A stretch of DNA of 64,000 nucleotides from Macrothele yani (lineage: Eukaryota; Arthropoda; Arachnida; Araneae; Macrothelidae): assembly GCA_039090855.1 (NCBI GenBank), contig CM076991.1:105908021-105972020 (forward strand), given 5' to 3'. The notes beneath the pieces are model-generated. The model made no database searches, had not been told where the DNA came from, and worked only from the letters and a program-made list of their open reading frames with translations. Position numbers and translations under genes: made by a program. Numbering within the stretch: the first letter of the stretch is position 1; each line of letters opens with the position of its first letter. Below are positions 31,844-43,720 of this stretch, piece by piece.

Positions 31844-32344
31844 CGTTAAAATGCCTCAAAATATCACAGCAGCCACAGAGCTTCAATCGAGCAAACATAA
31901 AGGGAGGAGGAGGGGATCTATGAAGTATTATTAGATGAAACTAACGCATAAAAGAATCAAAAGGCGCAACTTGTTTTGGTAATGATAAATGTGGCCTGCT
32001 AAGCTTTGCCTACGCCTAGACTAATCTGCCGATGTTGCTGTTCTAAGAAGAAACGAAAGCCTTCTCCATCGACATATTTCAAACAGAAGGATAAAATATC
32101 TTCATAATATTCCTTCTGTTTTTAGTATTCGTCATCAAATATATTAAACTTCCAGGTCCCTCTCACTAAAGTATTAGAATTTCCTTTTCTTTCCTCCGCA
32201 GTTTCGTCTGAATGAAAAATGAATCCTAAATAAGAAAAATGACGCCGATTGCTCAGGTTTGTATCTTTTTTTTTAAGCAAACAACAAGAAAGATGACACC
32301 GAATTTTCGGGTGTAATGAGCACGTCTTTTGAATCCATTCTGAC
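31844..32344. other. No recognisable feature
   Basis: AT-rich sequence with no supported gene or repeat. Confidence 0.4.
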
Positions 32345-33715
32345 GCGAATTAAATTTATCAAAGCCAACTAAAATCAATGGAACCAGTACGGAAAACAGA
32401 AGTATTTGACCGAAGAAAAGTTTTCCAATTGAGTTTTTAATGCTGCAGATATTGCTGCAAACGGCATCGTGAACTTACGCTCTCTGGTTGAAAACTTGTG
32501 TGTTAAGAAAAATTTGAAATTATATAAATAACATTTTGCAGCGGAAACGTTTTTCAACAAAGAAAAAATTCTTCGAATCGGACTCTTAGAAGCAGATATA
32601 TCGAGAAAAATACAAGATATGCATCGACGCTCCCTAGCGGGAAAGACGTACATCATTTTAAGAAGAAGGTATTTTCAAAAGGTTTTTCGATGTGAGCTGT
32701 ATCGGTACAGGAAATAATTTTTTCAATCGAGTTTCCAGGAGCTCAGATTTTATTGAAAATACATCAGAAGCAGAAATTAACACGCCCCTGGTGGCCAAAC
32801 CATTCTTTACCAAATATCAGAAATTATATGAAAAACATTTCCCATCAGGAGCTGTATGCGATAAAGGAATAATTTTTCAAATCGGAGTTTAAGCAGAAAT
32901 ATCGGGGAAAACGCAATTTACCTTAACGCCCCCTAGTGGAAACTCTGAATTACTTGAAAATTTTGAAATTATACGAAAAAAATGTTTCGGACCCGAAACG
33001 CTATCCAACAAAAAAGGAATTTTTCAAATCCGACTATTAAAAGTAGAGATATTGACAAAAAATAAGATACATATCTACGCCCCCTGCCGGAGAAACCATG
33101 CATTATTTTATGAAGAAAATATTCCGAAAAGGTTTATTGACGTGAGTGGCATTTGGTACACGAACGATTTTTTTCAATCGAAAATTTAGACGCTTAGATT
33201 TTGTGGCAAATACTTCAGAAGGAGAAATTAACACACTTATGCCCCCTTGTGGCCAAACCATTCTTTACCAAATATTTGAAATTATATGCAAAATATTTCC
33301 CATTAAGAGCTGTACCCGCTGAAAAAAAAAATTCAAATCAGAGCTTTAGAAGTAGAAATATCGGGGGAAACGCAATTTAGTTTTACGCCCCCTAGCGGAG
33401 AATCTATGCATAACTTTAAAACGGGACTATACCTAAAATACTCTTAGACATACATGGAATTGAAAGGTAAAAGAATTTTTTTCAATCGTATGTTTAGAAG
33501 CAAATATATGGAATAAAATGTATTTTGAATTCGATATCTGCATTTACGCCCTCTAGCGGCGAAATTGTACATTAAAAAAAAAAAAAAAAAACGAAATGAA
33601 GGATCATCATTCGCATATTTCAAGCTTCTTCCCAATGCAAATATAATTTTTGAAATCGGACTAATAGTTGCAGAGATATGGTGTCCACAGACGGACAAAC
33701 CGATAACATAAGAAC
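32345..33715 (+). repeat. Higher-order array of ~150-bp monomers with CTCF-core-like motif
   Basis: Eight motif copies, all in the same orientation, lie at about 32477, 32626, 32782, 32925, 33076, 33240, 33384 and 33545 (spacing 143-164 bp). The best are ACGCCCCCTAGCGGAGAA (33385), AACGCCCCCTAGTGGAAAC (32925) and ATGCCCCCTTGTGGCCAAAC (33239). Monomer types run A'-B-A-A'-B-A-C-D, giving a trimer period of about 450-459 bp. Type A has ACCATTCTTTACCAAATAT; type B has CAATCGAGTTT and a TTTTGTGGCAAATAC-like block. The end, GCAGAGATATGGTGTCCACA, is shared with the array ending at 8165. Confidence 0.8.
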
Positions 33716-34194
33716 CATCTTTTTTTACTAAAGACGGGTAGGAATGAAAGATATTAAGCGAAATGTAAAAATATTATTAAGCTTCCCAGTGGGCAAAGTA
33801 GTGCCTGTGGAGTATCAGAAGGCACGTATCTACCCCACTTATGATCTCTCTGATCAAATTTAAATATGGCCAATATTAAAACTATTTTTTTCGAGCCAAC
33901 ATGTAGAAAATGAGCTGTCATCTCGCGAAGAATCACAATTTAAGTCACCTAAGAGAAAAATAATAACAAATGGAAAAATTTGAAGGTGTTTGGGATAGCA
34001 GGTCCAGATTAATTAATACCTTCCCTTCCCAAACGTGGCATTGTGGGAAAACGGTATTTAAAATACCTCCTAACAATTATATTTCTTCGAGTAACTCGTA
34101 AAACATTAAAAATTAAAACAAAAATTAATTGGCTTAGAGGTATATATAACATTTAAATATATAGATGATCAAAAAAGTTATTTCATAATAAATC
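33716..34194. other. No recognisable feature
   Basis: AT-rich. No supported gene or repeat. Confidence 0.4.
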
Positions 34195-34622
34195 ACTAAA
34201 ACTCGTTCTATTTCTTTCCATTGATTATAATTCGCTTTCCATCATACCAGAAATCATTACTCAAGTTATGAGAATAATGGCTTTGGAATAAATCTCGCTC
34301 CTGTGCCCTGACCTTTGATCCCATTTCGATTATATTCAACCGAACCGATTCAGTATACCTCCGGAACAACATGATAAAGTTTTGTCGCAATAGAAGCATT
34401 TTTACGTAAGTTATGACGCATAGGAGCAATGGAATGGATCCCGCCCCTATGTCCTGGCCTTTGACCCCATTTCGCCCATTTTCAATAGGGTTCGTCCTCA
34501 GGTTGTCCACTACCACATACTAAACTTTCATCAAAATCGAACCATTTTTACGTGAGTTATCTTGCAGACGAACAAAGTTGGCGCATTACGCTTCTTCAAC
34601 CTACGGTTGAAAAGCGTAAAAA
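34195..34622 (+). repeat. Composite repeat with ~147-bp internal repeats and terminal hairpin, copy 1
   Basis: Two internal units marked by GACCTTTGAYCCCATTTCG (about 34309 and 34459, 150 bp apart) are followed by TTTCATCAAAATCGAACCAT, a short remnant of the GACG-type block, and a terminal hairpin (TTACGCTTCTTCAACC, TAC, GGTTGAAAAGCGTAA). Same plan as 41813-42274 and 45107-45703. The plan resembles Helentron-associated HINE/DINE elements, an inference. Confidence 0.6.
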
Positions 34623-34879
34623 CCCGCTCTGGTGTTCTGTGCTGACCTAAAATGCATTGTCTTTCGGTAGTTCCATTATGATAAAATGTAGTTGATCCAT
34701 TATGATAAAATGTAGTTGAAAATGACAAAATTTAATTTTGTGAGTACTTGATTGTTTTTTAAAGATTGCTTTCAAAGAGCATAAATTAAAGTATCGAACA
34801 ATGTACATTACATTTATTTTTCATTTGCTTTATGTAAGTGTGAATATTCATTATCTGTTGATTTTTTTATTTTTCAAAA

Positions 34880-35092
34880 GGACCCAGAATATCTTATAAA
34901 GTATCCACTTTTTAAAAATATGTGTGTCCCTACGACCCAACTTGAAAACAATGCAACGGCAGCTCTACATGGTGTGGTTACACACTGCTTAAGCGGCTTC
35001 GTGAAAGAACTACGGCGAGCCAGCGTTAAGGAAAATGAGTGGAACTGTTTGCTTATCACGATGCTGGAAACTCAATTTTTAGCATCCCTGTA
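34880..35092 (+). CDS. Possible host exon (unidentified protein)
   Basis: After a T-rich stretch ending TTTTCAAAAG, an open stretch of 70 codons runs DPEYLIKYPLFKNMCVPTTQ, then LENNATAALHGVVTHCLSGF, VKELRRASVKENEWNCLLIT and MLETQFLASL, then TAG. It has balanced amino-acid composition, a helical pattern and no internal stop, unlike the transposon relics. A possible donor GTAGAT lies at its end, otherwise the TAG is a true stop. The acceptor is weak. I do not recognise the protein. It could be an exon of a large HEAT-like protein, a pseudogene piece or chance. Confidence 0.3.
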
Positions 35093-35192
35093 GATAAGAT
35101 ACTCCGCATCATCCATACGATGTGCAAAATTGTTTTTGCATCCTACACATTATCACCATAGTTTTCAGCGTCTTTTCTGATGAAAATTTTCC

Positions 35193-35276
35193 CCAAGGCT
35201 CGGTTGAGACAGAGCCTTGGGAAGAGTCTTGAGAAGACCTGCCCGTGCTAGATTGCAGGTCTTCTCAAGACTCTTC
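35193..35276. repeat. Two adjacent perfect hairpins
   Basis: CCAAGGCTC (35193-35201) pairs with GAGCCTTGG (35212-35220). Immediately next, 22-bp arms at 35221-35242 and 35255-35276 pair perfectly (GAAGAGTCTTGAGAAGACCT...) around a 12-nt loop. The right arm joins an RTE 3'-end fragment. Confidence 0.85.
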
Positions 35277-35370
35277 CACAACTCTGTGTTGAGCAATTCC
35301 CTTCCACGTCACTCCAGCAAGTTTTCGAATTTCATCCACACATTTCCCATGTGGTCTTTTTCATGTATAC
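35255..35370 (-). mobile_element. RTE-type fragment, diverged subfamily
   Basis: Shows the RTE 3'-end landmarks in order: TCTTCCACAACTCTGTGTTG, CACTCCAGCAAGTTTTCGAA, TTTCATCCACACATTTCCCA then TGTGGTC. More diverged than the copies near 58-60 kb. Confidence 0.6.
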
Positions 35371-35714
35371 ATATCGCTAAGTCGATCATTGAGATTCAGA
35401 GGTGAGCTCCACGCTGCAGGATCATCTGCCGAAACAAAACTGCCGATGATACCAGACTTCTTTTATTATTGATCGAAGTAAAGTCTCCATTAACAGCGAA
35501 CTTGGCGCACAACTCGAGTTTCACTGACATCCATCGCGTACACGTCTTACGCGAAACCTTTTGTACTTCGCACGCGTTATCTTTTTCTTTTGAAAACATT
35601 TTTGAATCTGTTCCTCCCATGATTTCTTCTGCCTTTCTGTACCTATCTTTTCTGCTATTACGGCGAAATAAATGCTCCAAGTTAGCTCTCCCCCTCCCCT
35701 CTCTATTAAAACGG
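35371..35714. other. No recognisable gene
   Basis: The open frames on both strands at 35396-35851 run through the SINE at 35715 and are not credible genes. Confidence 0.4.
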
Positions 35715-35935
35715 CTAAGCCTCCCCAGTGGCGCAATGATCCGAGCGCTGACTTTTGAACATTTGTCCGAGATGGGTAGCGTTCCAGTCCCGGTGAGGCA
35801 TGGATGTTGTGTTTGTTTACCCCACTGGCTTTCTATTTTCTCTAGAACCACTGACCTTAAATTAGGGAAAGTACGGGCAACAGCTTATAGCCCATTGAGT
35901 TGCTCACGGTGTTCGTTAAAGAGAGAAAAAAATGA
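35715..35935 (+). mobile_element. SINE family B, plus-strand copy
   Basis: Head CCCAGTGGCGCAATGATCCG (A box TGGCGCAATGA). The B-box region is damaged (AGCGTTCCAGTCCCGG). The body matches the other B copies, ending GTTGCTCACGGTGTTCGTTA then an A/G-rich tail. Confidence 0.75.
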
Positions 35936-36584
35936 TCAAACTACCTCAAAAATTAGTCGCCACCTTACTATAACATCACGTTTCTCCTCATTACACATCT
36001 TTAATGCATTTTCGTTTCCCAAATGATCAAAACGAGTCTTGGATGATAAACTCTAGTTTGAAAGCACACTAAGGTAAAACAGATGTAACTTTAAGGTAGA
36101 TAATCGATGTTACTGGTTTTTTTTTTTATTCATGAAATAGCACAGTCGAAGACTTTAATACAACTACAACCATAGTCTTATTACAGAACTATTTGCATAT
36201 AATACCAAATCCACTTACAAAGACTTTACAACATAGAATACAACACATTCACAAGCGAAGCAAAAATCAGGGAGCCTAAGCAGTAACACGTTTTAGGTGT
36301 ATGATCTCTGTATTTAGATGAGTATAAAAAGTGAAAAACTCATATGAGTTCAGACGTAAAGTTCAGTATGGAAAACAACGAGAAGCTGCAAAACTTTACT
36401 TCAGTGAAAAGGCAACATACGTCACGCGTGCGCTGTAAAAAAATTTTCTGAAATTCACTAGCCACTTTCCGCTATTCCTTTCGTGAATTCATGAAGAATA
36501 TTTCTGATACAACCTTTTCCGTGGAAAGTGATCATGTGTGAAGTGCTTCAATTTTCATTTTACCTTTTAATACATATTACAGTG
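35936..36584. other. No recognisable feature
   Basis: AT-rich with no supported gene or repeat. Confidence 0.4.
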
Positions 36585-37085
36585 TACAGAAGGCCCATTT
36601 TAATAAGGTGTTGCACCTCCTCTCCAGCAGCAATACAAGGTTCCAATCTGCCATGCAATCGGTCCTACAAATGCTGGATATCACGCTGGGGGATAGCATT
36701 CCATGCGCTTTCAACTTAGTCGCGTAATTTACAGATGGTTACTGCCTGTCAGGGTCGGCGGAAGTCTTTGTCTGATTCAGTCTCAGACATGCTCGATTGG
36801 AGACAAGTCCGGAAAGCGTGTTGGTAAGGGACTTGAGGCACAGCCTAAAGAGCATGTTGAGTTGCCCGGGAGGAGTGTGGGCTGGCGTCATCCTGATATC
36901 GGCCTCCAATGCCTGCTGTTGTGTGCACTGGAGATAACTATTGGCATTAAGGGTAATCACTCGAATTTCAAAACCTATGTTTTCCCAGTATTAGAGAAAA
37001 CACAGGCTCGCTATTCGAGGATGGGTGTTGTGTTTCACCCAGCCGACGTTCCGTGTATCGGGGTCCGCTGAGTGCCGGAATGTTT
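36585..37085 (-). pseudogene. Tc1-like transposase C-terminal relic
   Basis: On the minus strand: a PHSSRATQHAL-like block near 36870 (following the second catalytic Asp; here DDASPHSS), SMSETES-like remnants of the SPDLSPIEHVW block near 36790, and a C-terminus AIPQRDIQHL then DRLHGRLEPCIAAGE near 36670. Frame broken repeatedly. A different Tc1-like family from the one at 38715. Confidence 0.55.
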
Positions 37086-38714
37086 AAAAGTAATCGTCTA
37101 GCTTTTCATTTCTCGCGAATATTTTGTTAACTTACAAATTTTGAATTTTTACTAGCACTGATGTGTAAGTTACTCAGCATTGAACTGGAGGACATTTCTG
37201 AACATTCATTCCAAATCATTTACTCACACATCCAACTCTCAATCGTGATTAACATTTTTACTTTACAAAACTGTACACTCAAATGAAATTTAGCCGACTC
37301 ATAATAACATGAAAATAAAATATGTTTATTTTGCCTGATGAAGGCTTGAAATTTAAAAAAGTACACTCAGTCATAGAATATGCTTGAAGACCCTTTTATC
37401 AAAATTATTTATTTAAAGGTTAACTTTAATTTCTCATTTTAATTTAATATAAATCTGAAAAATTTCGAAACATAATTTATTTAAAATAATTCCTATCCTA
37501 CACAATTTCCTGCTCTGATCAATGTATTTACTTTACTCAACCCTTTCATTTCTTCTATTTCTGCCCTACTTTTCTCAGCATTAATTTAGAGCTGGTTTAT
37601 TTTCAACCCTGACTTAGGTTCTGCTATGCTCTTCTCTAATTTTCGGTTCAACATACGAAATATATAAAAAGAGAGGAAACCGCTATGGTCGGAAATGTCC
37701 TACCTTCTATCCCACGATAAGGGCTGGCATTCCATTCTCTTTCCGAAGTTTCCATGCAGATTCCTTTCCTGGATGCAACACATTTGTTTAGTGAACTGCA
37801 CTCGTCTCTTCAATAATCTCGAAGTCCCACTACTAACTTTTCACTACGGCAGAAATCTTTCTAATTAGGGCACATGCTCTCGGTCCTCGGGGATACTAGG
37901 CTAAATCATCAGCGAGAGCGAGGCGGTGATACTGCCTTCTCGTATCATTTCGATTTCCTCAATGCTCCGATCCTCGTATCGGTAGTTCTTCAACTTTTTC
38001 ACCATACTATATTTTATTTTTTGTCGCTCCTCTTCCAGTCTTACGAAAAATTGTTCTTCCCGGATCCTCCCACCAATTTACAGATTGGTCAAACAATTAT
38101 CATTTCCCGATCTGATTTTCTCTGGGTTTCCCGCCAATACTCTGACGTGCCGTCCTTCGCCCCGTCCAAAATCTGCGTCCGCCCTTGAATTCTAGGAAAT
38201 TCCGTGCCCGTGGATCTTCTGGGTCGTAAATTTTCCTACCATAAAACTGCTATGGTTTTCCTTTGCCTGTCGCCATGCTATTCTTTCTACCAGACTTGGC
38301 GCAGCAATTCTCAAGACGACCGGCGCCGAGCTCCAATAAAATGTCTACCCGCCATACTCTTGTAGAATTACTTCACCTTGCCCAGTATTGCTGGCTCGTA
38401 GCAGATAGGGAAGGAATGCCCCGCGGTCCCACGCCACAGCAAGCTGCCGACTGGAAGCCCTTCGACTCGGAGAGAGGGGGGGGGGAGAGCGGTACTTTCC
38501 CGACCTTCCTAGGCGCGAATCCACGGAAGAAAATCTAAGGGGAAATTAAATCGCGAAATGTAGAGCACCTGAGGAGCGTGAAGTTTATAAAATCTTAATT
38601 TTATTAATTCTTACACCAGCTCCCCAAAATCTCTCCCATTCATTTGATTAATTTTTTAAAATCGCATTTCTTTTTCGCTTCTCCGATTAATTCTCAACTT
38701 CCAATACAGGAAAA
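37086..38714. other. No recognisable gene
   Basis: The first part is AT-rich. The part from 37600 to 38540 is less AT-rich and pyrimidine-biased on the plus strand, with open frames (37874-38188, 38263-38538) of unconvincing composition. Nothing supported. Confidence 0.35.
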
Positions 38715-39205
38715 AGGTGCACGCTCGCTCACGAGCGCTGCAACAATCCTGCTGCAATATCGCATCAGGTATCGCACTCAAAAATGGCAGGACGGCCGGC
38801 TGCACGATGTCGCTGACGTGCGTACTGCTATTCAGTGTACCCTGTACAAACACCAGACTCGTTCGAGAGTGATAGCTAATGCCTCCCCACACCATGTCGC
38901 CTGGCGTGGGGCATGCGAGTCGTTGGAGGATGCACGATGGCAGAAGCTGCTCACCTTGTCGCCTTCGGATGAGTACACGACTGTCAGAGGCTCCCAAGCA
39001 TAATCGCCTTTCATCACTGAAGACCACTGACCGCCATTCTTTCCTGCAATGCACTCGTTCTTGACACCACTGCAAACGTGCTCGACGATGACCATCAGGA
39101 GTCAATGGGAACCGTGCCAGCGGCACGCGTGATCGTAGTCCTGCTTGCAACAAACGATTCGATATCGTTCTGGTAGCCACCCTTGGTACCGTTGAATTGT
39201 GAATG
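38715..39205 (-). pseudogene. Tc1-like transposase fragment
   Basis: One long open frame (minus, 39180 down to 38659) reads ATRTISNRLLQAGLRSRVPL, ARFPLTPDGHRRARLQWCQE, EWRSVVFSDERRLCLGASDS, GDMVWGGISYHSRTSLVFVQ. This covers the end of the DNA-binding domain and the first catalytic Asp (FSDERRL). The second catalytic block (ILQQDCCSARERAC) keeps QQD but loses NAPPHTA. Past it the frame runs into unrelated sequence at about 38715, so about 100 C-terminal residues and the whole N-terminus are missing. It remains open over ~155 codons, so it is younger than most relics here. Confidence 0.75.
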
Positions 39206-40420
39206 CTAATGCCATCTCAGTGTATTTTCATGCTTACTCGTGTACATTACTTACTTTCACCCCGCCTGTATTATGTTGCTTGGTGCCCTCGTTAAATAAC
39301 TTGCACAATTGTGCACGCTGTGTTTTTATCTCATCATATGTAATGTTTTACCTTCACGGCGGTGTTTGTGCTGTTCTTTTTCTAATTGTGTACTATTGTT
39401 TCGCCTGTGTTATCCTGTAAATCATGCCCAGCCAATGTCATGTGACACGATGTGTTTCTTTCTGTCACTTCTGCAATTTTTATTCAATAAGCTTTGCTTG
39501 CAGCATTTGTTATTCATCCCCATTGTCATTGCAGTGTATATACCATCATGTTTTAACAGTTTTGTATTATTTCCCAGTGAGACGCCCAATACTGTAAGTC
39601 TCAATCTTATGTTTTCTTATGATAAATTAGAATAAAGCGATTTTGAAACCTTGGTATGACAGAGGATTGAATTCGTGAGGCCGTAGCCGTCCGCTCTGCC
39701 AACGCCGCTCTTCTGATGCACAGATCCTCTCGTGCGTCCGTAACTCTGTGTTGCCCGGAACCACGTCTGCGGGTGTGCGAATGCCCCTCTTACAGTATTT
39801 GTCATTTTCTTGTAGGACTTCCGTCCACAGTGAGTAGAGTTTAGGTCCCAGCCACCTACAGCGAGATCGCCTTTTGGGCAGGACGCAGAAACGGTAGGAA
39901 TGAGAGCAAGTCTAGCGACTTTGACAGAACAGTTTGTAGTGAGATTAGAGTACAGTAGATGGCGCCACCGTACAAGTACGATATTGCACATAGATGGGTG
40001 AGAGAATTTCAGAGGGGGGGGGGGCATAGGAAAGGATACCCATTTAACTAGTGGGTCCAGCCTGGGGGCCGTCACTTAACGTGCTCGTCCGATACACGGC
40101 GGATATTCAGCGATTGTTAGTAAATCACTCCATCTCTGAAAGATCAGCCCAGGTTCGAAACTCAGGACCTTGCATCGATAGTCTGAACTGCTCAAATGCC
40201 CCTCTGCCCACCGACACCACCATATTACCACGGCCGATACCTCTCGTCCCATTCGGTCCGCACTTTGACGGAAGGACCAAACTCCTTCACGCAGACCCGC
40301 TATACGGCCTCGCTCCATAACTGAACAAATGTTGCGCGCTTGCGTCTTCCAGGCATGGTAGTTTCTTCAACGAGCACTGAACAACACGGCACCAGACGAA
40401 TGACTTCGTTCAGATCAGAT
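39206..40420. other. No recognisable gene
   Basis: Open frames here (39309-39635 plus, 39617-40075 minus) have no family resemblance. GTAGATGGCGCCACCG at 39956-39971 is a short motif of the AGATGGCGCCA type; a poly-G run lies at 40014-40023. Confidence 0.35.
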
Positions 40421-40706
40421 CAGATGTAGAGGATTTTAGGAAGGGAGTGTCTGACCCCAGGTCTTAAACAATCCTTAGAAATAGGAAGCTAAGAGATTTG
40501 GGCTAGAGTGCCCGATAGGAAAGTGACAAGGAAGCGAGGCAGAAAGGGGGTGGAAGACGCCCTTATTTATTGCCGGGGGCCAATACCCGAGGCCCGACTG
40601 CTTAATGTGCCCATCCGACGCACCGACGCACGGCGGATATTTAGTGGTTCGAGCTTTCGTACCTCCTGGGATCGAACCACAGGTCTTCTCCGTGGCAGAA
40701 CACTTC
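40421..40706 (-). mobile_element. SINE family A
   Basis: Minus-strand copy; tail (GATCA)n at about 40410-40424, shared block CTTTCCTATCGGGCACTCTA, and a damaged head with GGTTCGATCCCAGG (B box). About 20 bp of the 5' head are missing. Confidence 0.75.
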
Positions 40707-41812
40707 ATGTTGTCGTCCGAAATGGAGTCATTATTTCATCAAATGACATTACAACTTGGATCACAGTTTCTGCTGCCCTTAACAATTAACGTATAATAAT
40801 ATGACGCTTCTACAGGCATTCCTTCTGGGTGGTTTTTTTTTTTTTTTTTTCACTTTCCGGCAGTGTATTTTTCATTTCTTTTTTTTTCTGCACAGTTCCT
40901 CCGCTAAGTGGCGGTGTTTGCTGCCGTAATCAGGAGTTTACAGTTTTGATGCACACCTCTTAGAGAATTTAAAACAATCCGAGAATTCGGGCGTTCTCGT
41001 TCTCTGTTTCAGACAAACTGAAGTTCAGCTGTTATAAATATGTGTCATTTTATCAAGTGCAATGCAGTTGTTCCCTGTAGCGGGGTATGTAAGAGTTTGC
41101 AGTAGCAGTTGTGTAAGTCAAAATCGCAAAAATAATTCATTCAGTTTTATTTTCAGAACTTCCTTTCTTTTAGCTTTATTTTTTTTTCTGCGCGTAGTCG
41201 AAATTCAGACCCCCCCCCCTTTCCCCCAGACTTTTTTTTTTTTATGTTGAATGGAAAGAAAAAAACTATGAGATTGTGATTCACAGAGCAAAAATAAAAT
41301 AAACATGTTCTATCGACACCCTAAATAACACACGAAAACTTAAGGTCATGCTTCGGGTCGCGCAGAGGATACAAGTGGGTTCTGTCACCGCTCCTTACTG
41401 TTATCAAACATAATACGGAATGGTTGATTCACACCACAGAAAAAAAAAAAGTGAAGAAAAAAAGTGGAAACGAGGACTAGCCATGTTTAGCTTCTTTCGT
41501 GCAGAACACTTCAGATATGAAACAGAGCACGTATCAACGTATGATAAGAGCTTCCTGTTTACATTAGTTCTCATGTACGTTTAACAGCAAAAAATCTCGA
41601 AGACAGATTATAACTTTTTTTTTTTTTTTTTTACATTTTGTTCTTTTTATGATTTTGCACTACTAGTCTTCCGAGTTGGGTCCGGGTTCGAGTACGGCAC
41701 GTGTGTCTGTCTTACGGCATTGGCTCTACCTATTCCGATTGCTTGCTTCAAAGACCCTGTGAGTTGCTGATGGTGGTTGTCAATTCCGGAAAAAAAAAAC
41801 AAAAAAAAACTA
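40707..41812. other. No recognisable gene
   Basis: AT-rich with several homopolymer runs (40842-40860 T, 41210-41218 C, 41615-41632 T). No gene or repeat family supported. Confidence 0.4.
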
Positions 41813-42274
41813 GACAAGTTAGTAAAATCACGCAATGCATTGATTATGATACTCTTTCCAACATACCTGAAATCATTACTCAAGTTATGAGGATAATCGC
41901 TGTGGAATAAATCTCGCTCCTGTGCCCTGACCTTTGACCTCATTTCGATGTTATTCAACACAACCGGTTCAGTGTACCTCCGGAACAACATACTAAAGTT
42001 TTGTCGCAAACGAAGCATTGTTCCGTAAGTTATAACGCATAAAAGCAAATGAATGGATCCCGCTCCTATGTCCTGACCTTTGACCCCCATTTCGTCCATT
42101 TTCAATAGGGTTCGTCCCCAGGTGATCCCCTACCACATACTAAAATTTCATCGAAATCGAACCATTTTTTCGCGAGTTATCGTGCGGGCGGGCGGACGGA
42201 CGGACAGACAGACAGACGGACAAAGCTGGAGCATATACGCTTCTTCAACTTACGGTTGGAAAGCGTAAAAAATA
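41813..42274 (+). repeat. Composite repeat with ~147-bp internal repeats and terminal hairpin, copy 2
   Basis: Two internal units (GACCTTTGACC blocks at about 41929 and 42076), then AATTTCATCGAAATCGAACC, a clear microsatellite of GGGC/GGAC/AGAC tetramers (42184-42221), and the terminal hairpin ATACGCTTCTTCAACTTACG then GTTGGAAAGCGTA. Confidence 0.65.
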
Positions 42275-42462
42275 GCAATTCGTATTAGAGCACCACAGTA
42301 AATGAAAATTGGTCTAGGTCAGTTGAACACAACTAAATGAAACCGCATATAACATAACAAAACAATTACAGACAGTACATTACAATGAGCCAAAGTTATC
42401 CTAACTGAACATAAAGGGCAATTTGTTGGCTGAATGTGAGTGAGTGAGTAAGAGAGAGAGGG

Positions 42463-42499
<37 letters not shown>

Positions 42500-43720
42500 T
42501 GTGTGTGTAGCACAGTTGTCAATAGTAATTAGCCTTTACACGAGATCCTCAGTTTCATCATAAAGTATCTCTACCATAATGCTTGTTTCCTTTTTAGCTT
42601 TTCTTGTTTAAAACATATGTTTAAAAGTAATAAGTCTTTGCAAAGACAATACGTATGGACATATAACTTCATTTGGGTCTGCTACGAAATTTGCAGATGA
42701 ATCATTTCAGCATGCACAAGAATTGTGAAAACATCAATGTCTACTGTTTCGGTAACCCAGGTTAATAATTAATTGCGTTCGCCTTACTCACATCAGAAAT
42801 AAAAAAATAAAAAGAGCACACGCACACAAATAACCGTGTGAAATTTTCGAAAAAAAGGAGATTTTAACTATTCTTAACTACAAAAAATTCAAAGGTTCCG
42901 CATTTCTGTATTCCCTATTCTCAATTCTAGATTTAAAGGCTAAATATTTCAATAGGAAAAGTTACTAAATATTTCAATAGGAAAAGTTACTTTCATCCAA
43001 CACGACCCCCTCCCTCCGAAAAATAAACAAAGTCAACACCCCTAAAGATTTTCAGCAGCACTCCTCTTACCAATTTTAAATTTCTTTTTAGGATTAACTG
43101 CTGCTGATTATTCAGATACAAACCAACGAACTACTTGTTTCAGCGGAGGTTTATTATTGTATGCATATTACGAGTACAAAAGCTGTGATGAACGCACTGG
43201 AAAAGAAGAACTGATGGGGCGGGGGGGGGGAGAGAATTTGCCTGAAAGTATTGACTATGACGCATAACTATCTGTTGGCAAAGACGTTTCCCAACACATC
43301 TTATCTTCGGGTTAACTGCGCAGTTTCTTACATATAAATTGCAGGGGTCGAAAATTACTTTTTGCCCATTTAGTCCCGGAAAAACTGGAACGAGATTTCA
43401 GTAGTGCCAACTTACTTTGATCTGGTCATTTTACCTCGGGCGATGTGTTTTTCTCATTCCTAATGTTTATCAACGCCGGAGAGCAGGCAATCGTAATCAA
43501 TCTTTTTTACCCCAGACTGTCTTCCCCACACAACACTCGTACTCCATACCATAGAAGATGCAATTCCAGAAACGGAAATGCTAAGACATCAAAACGTGTA
43601 AAGTCCAACAGCTGTGCGTGTATTTAAAAAAAAAATGCAAGCAGAATATCTGAGAAAATACACCACCTTAAGCCTCGGAAAAAAGAACTTTTCAGCGGTA
43701 GTCCCGGGCTAATAAAAATA
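42275..43720. other. Unassigned, with (GA)n(GT)n microsatellite
   Basis: A GA-rich run merging into (GT)n occupies about 42438-42508. A 25-bp direct duplication (CTAAATATTTCAATAGGAAA...) lies at 42940-42990. No genes supported. Confidence 0.5.

Noticed and set aside
36739..36960. Open frames near 36703-37071 as a gene
   Set aside because: The minus strand shows blocks of a Tc1-like transposase C-terminus in order, with stops, so the open frames are coincidental.
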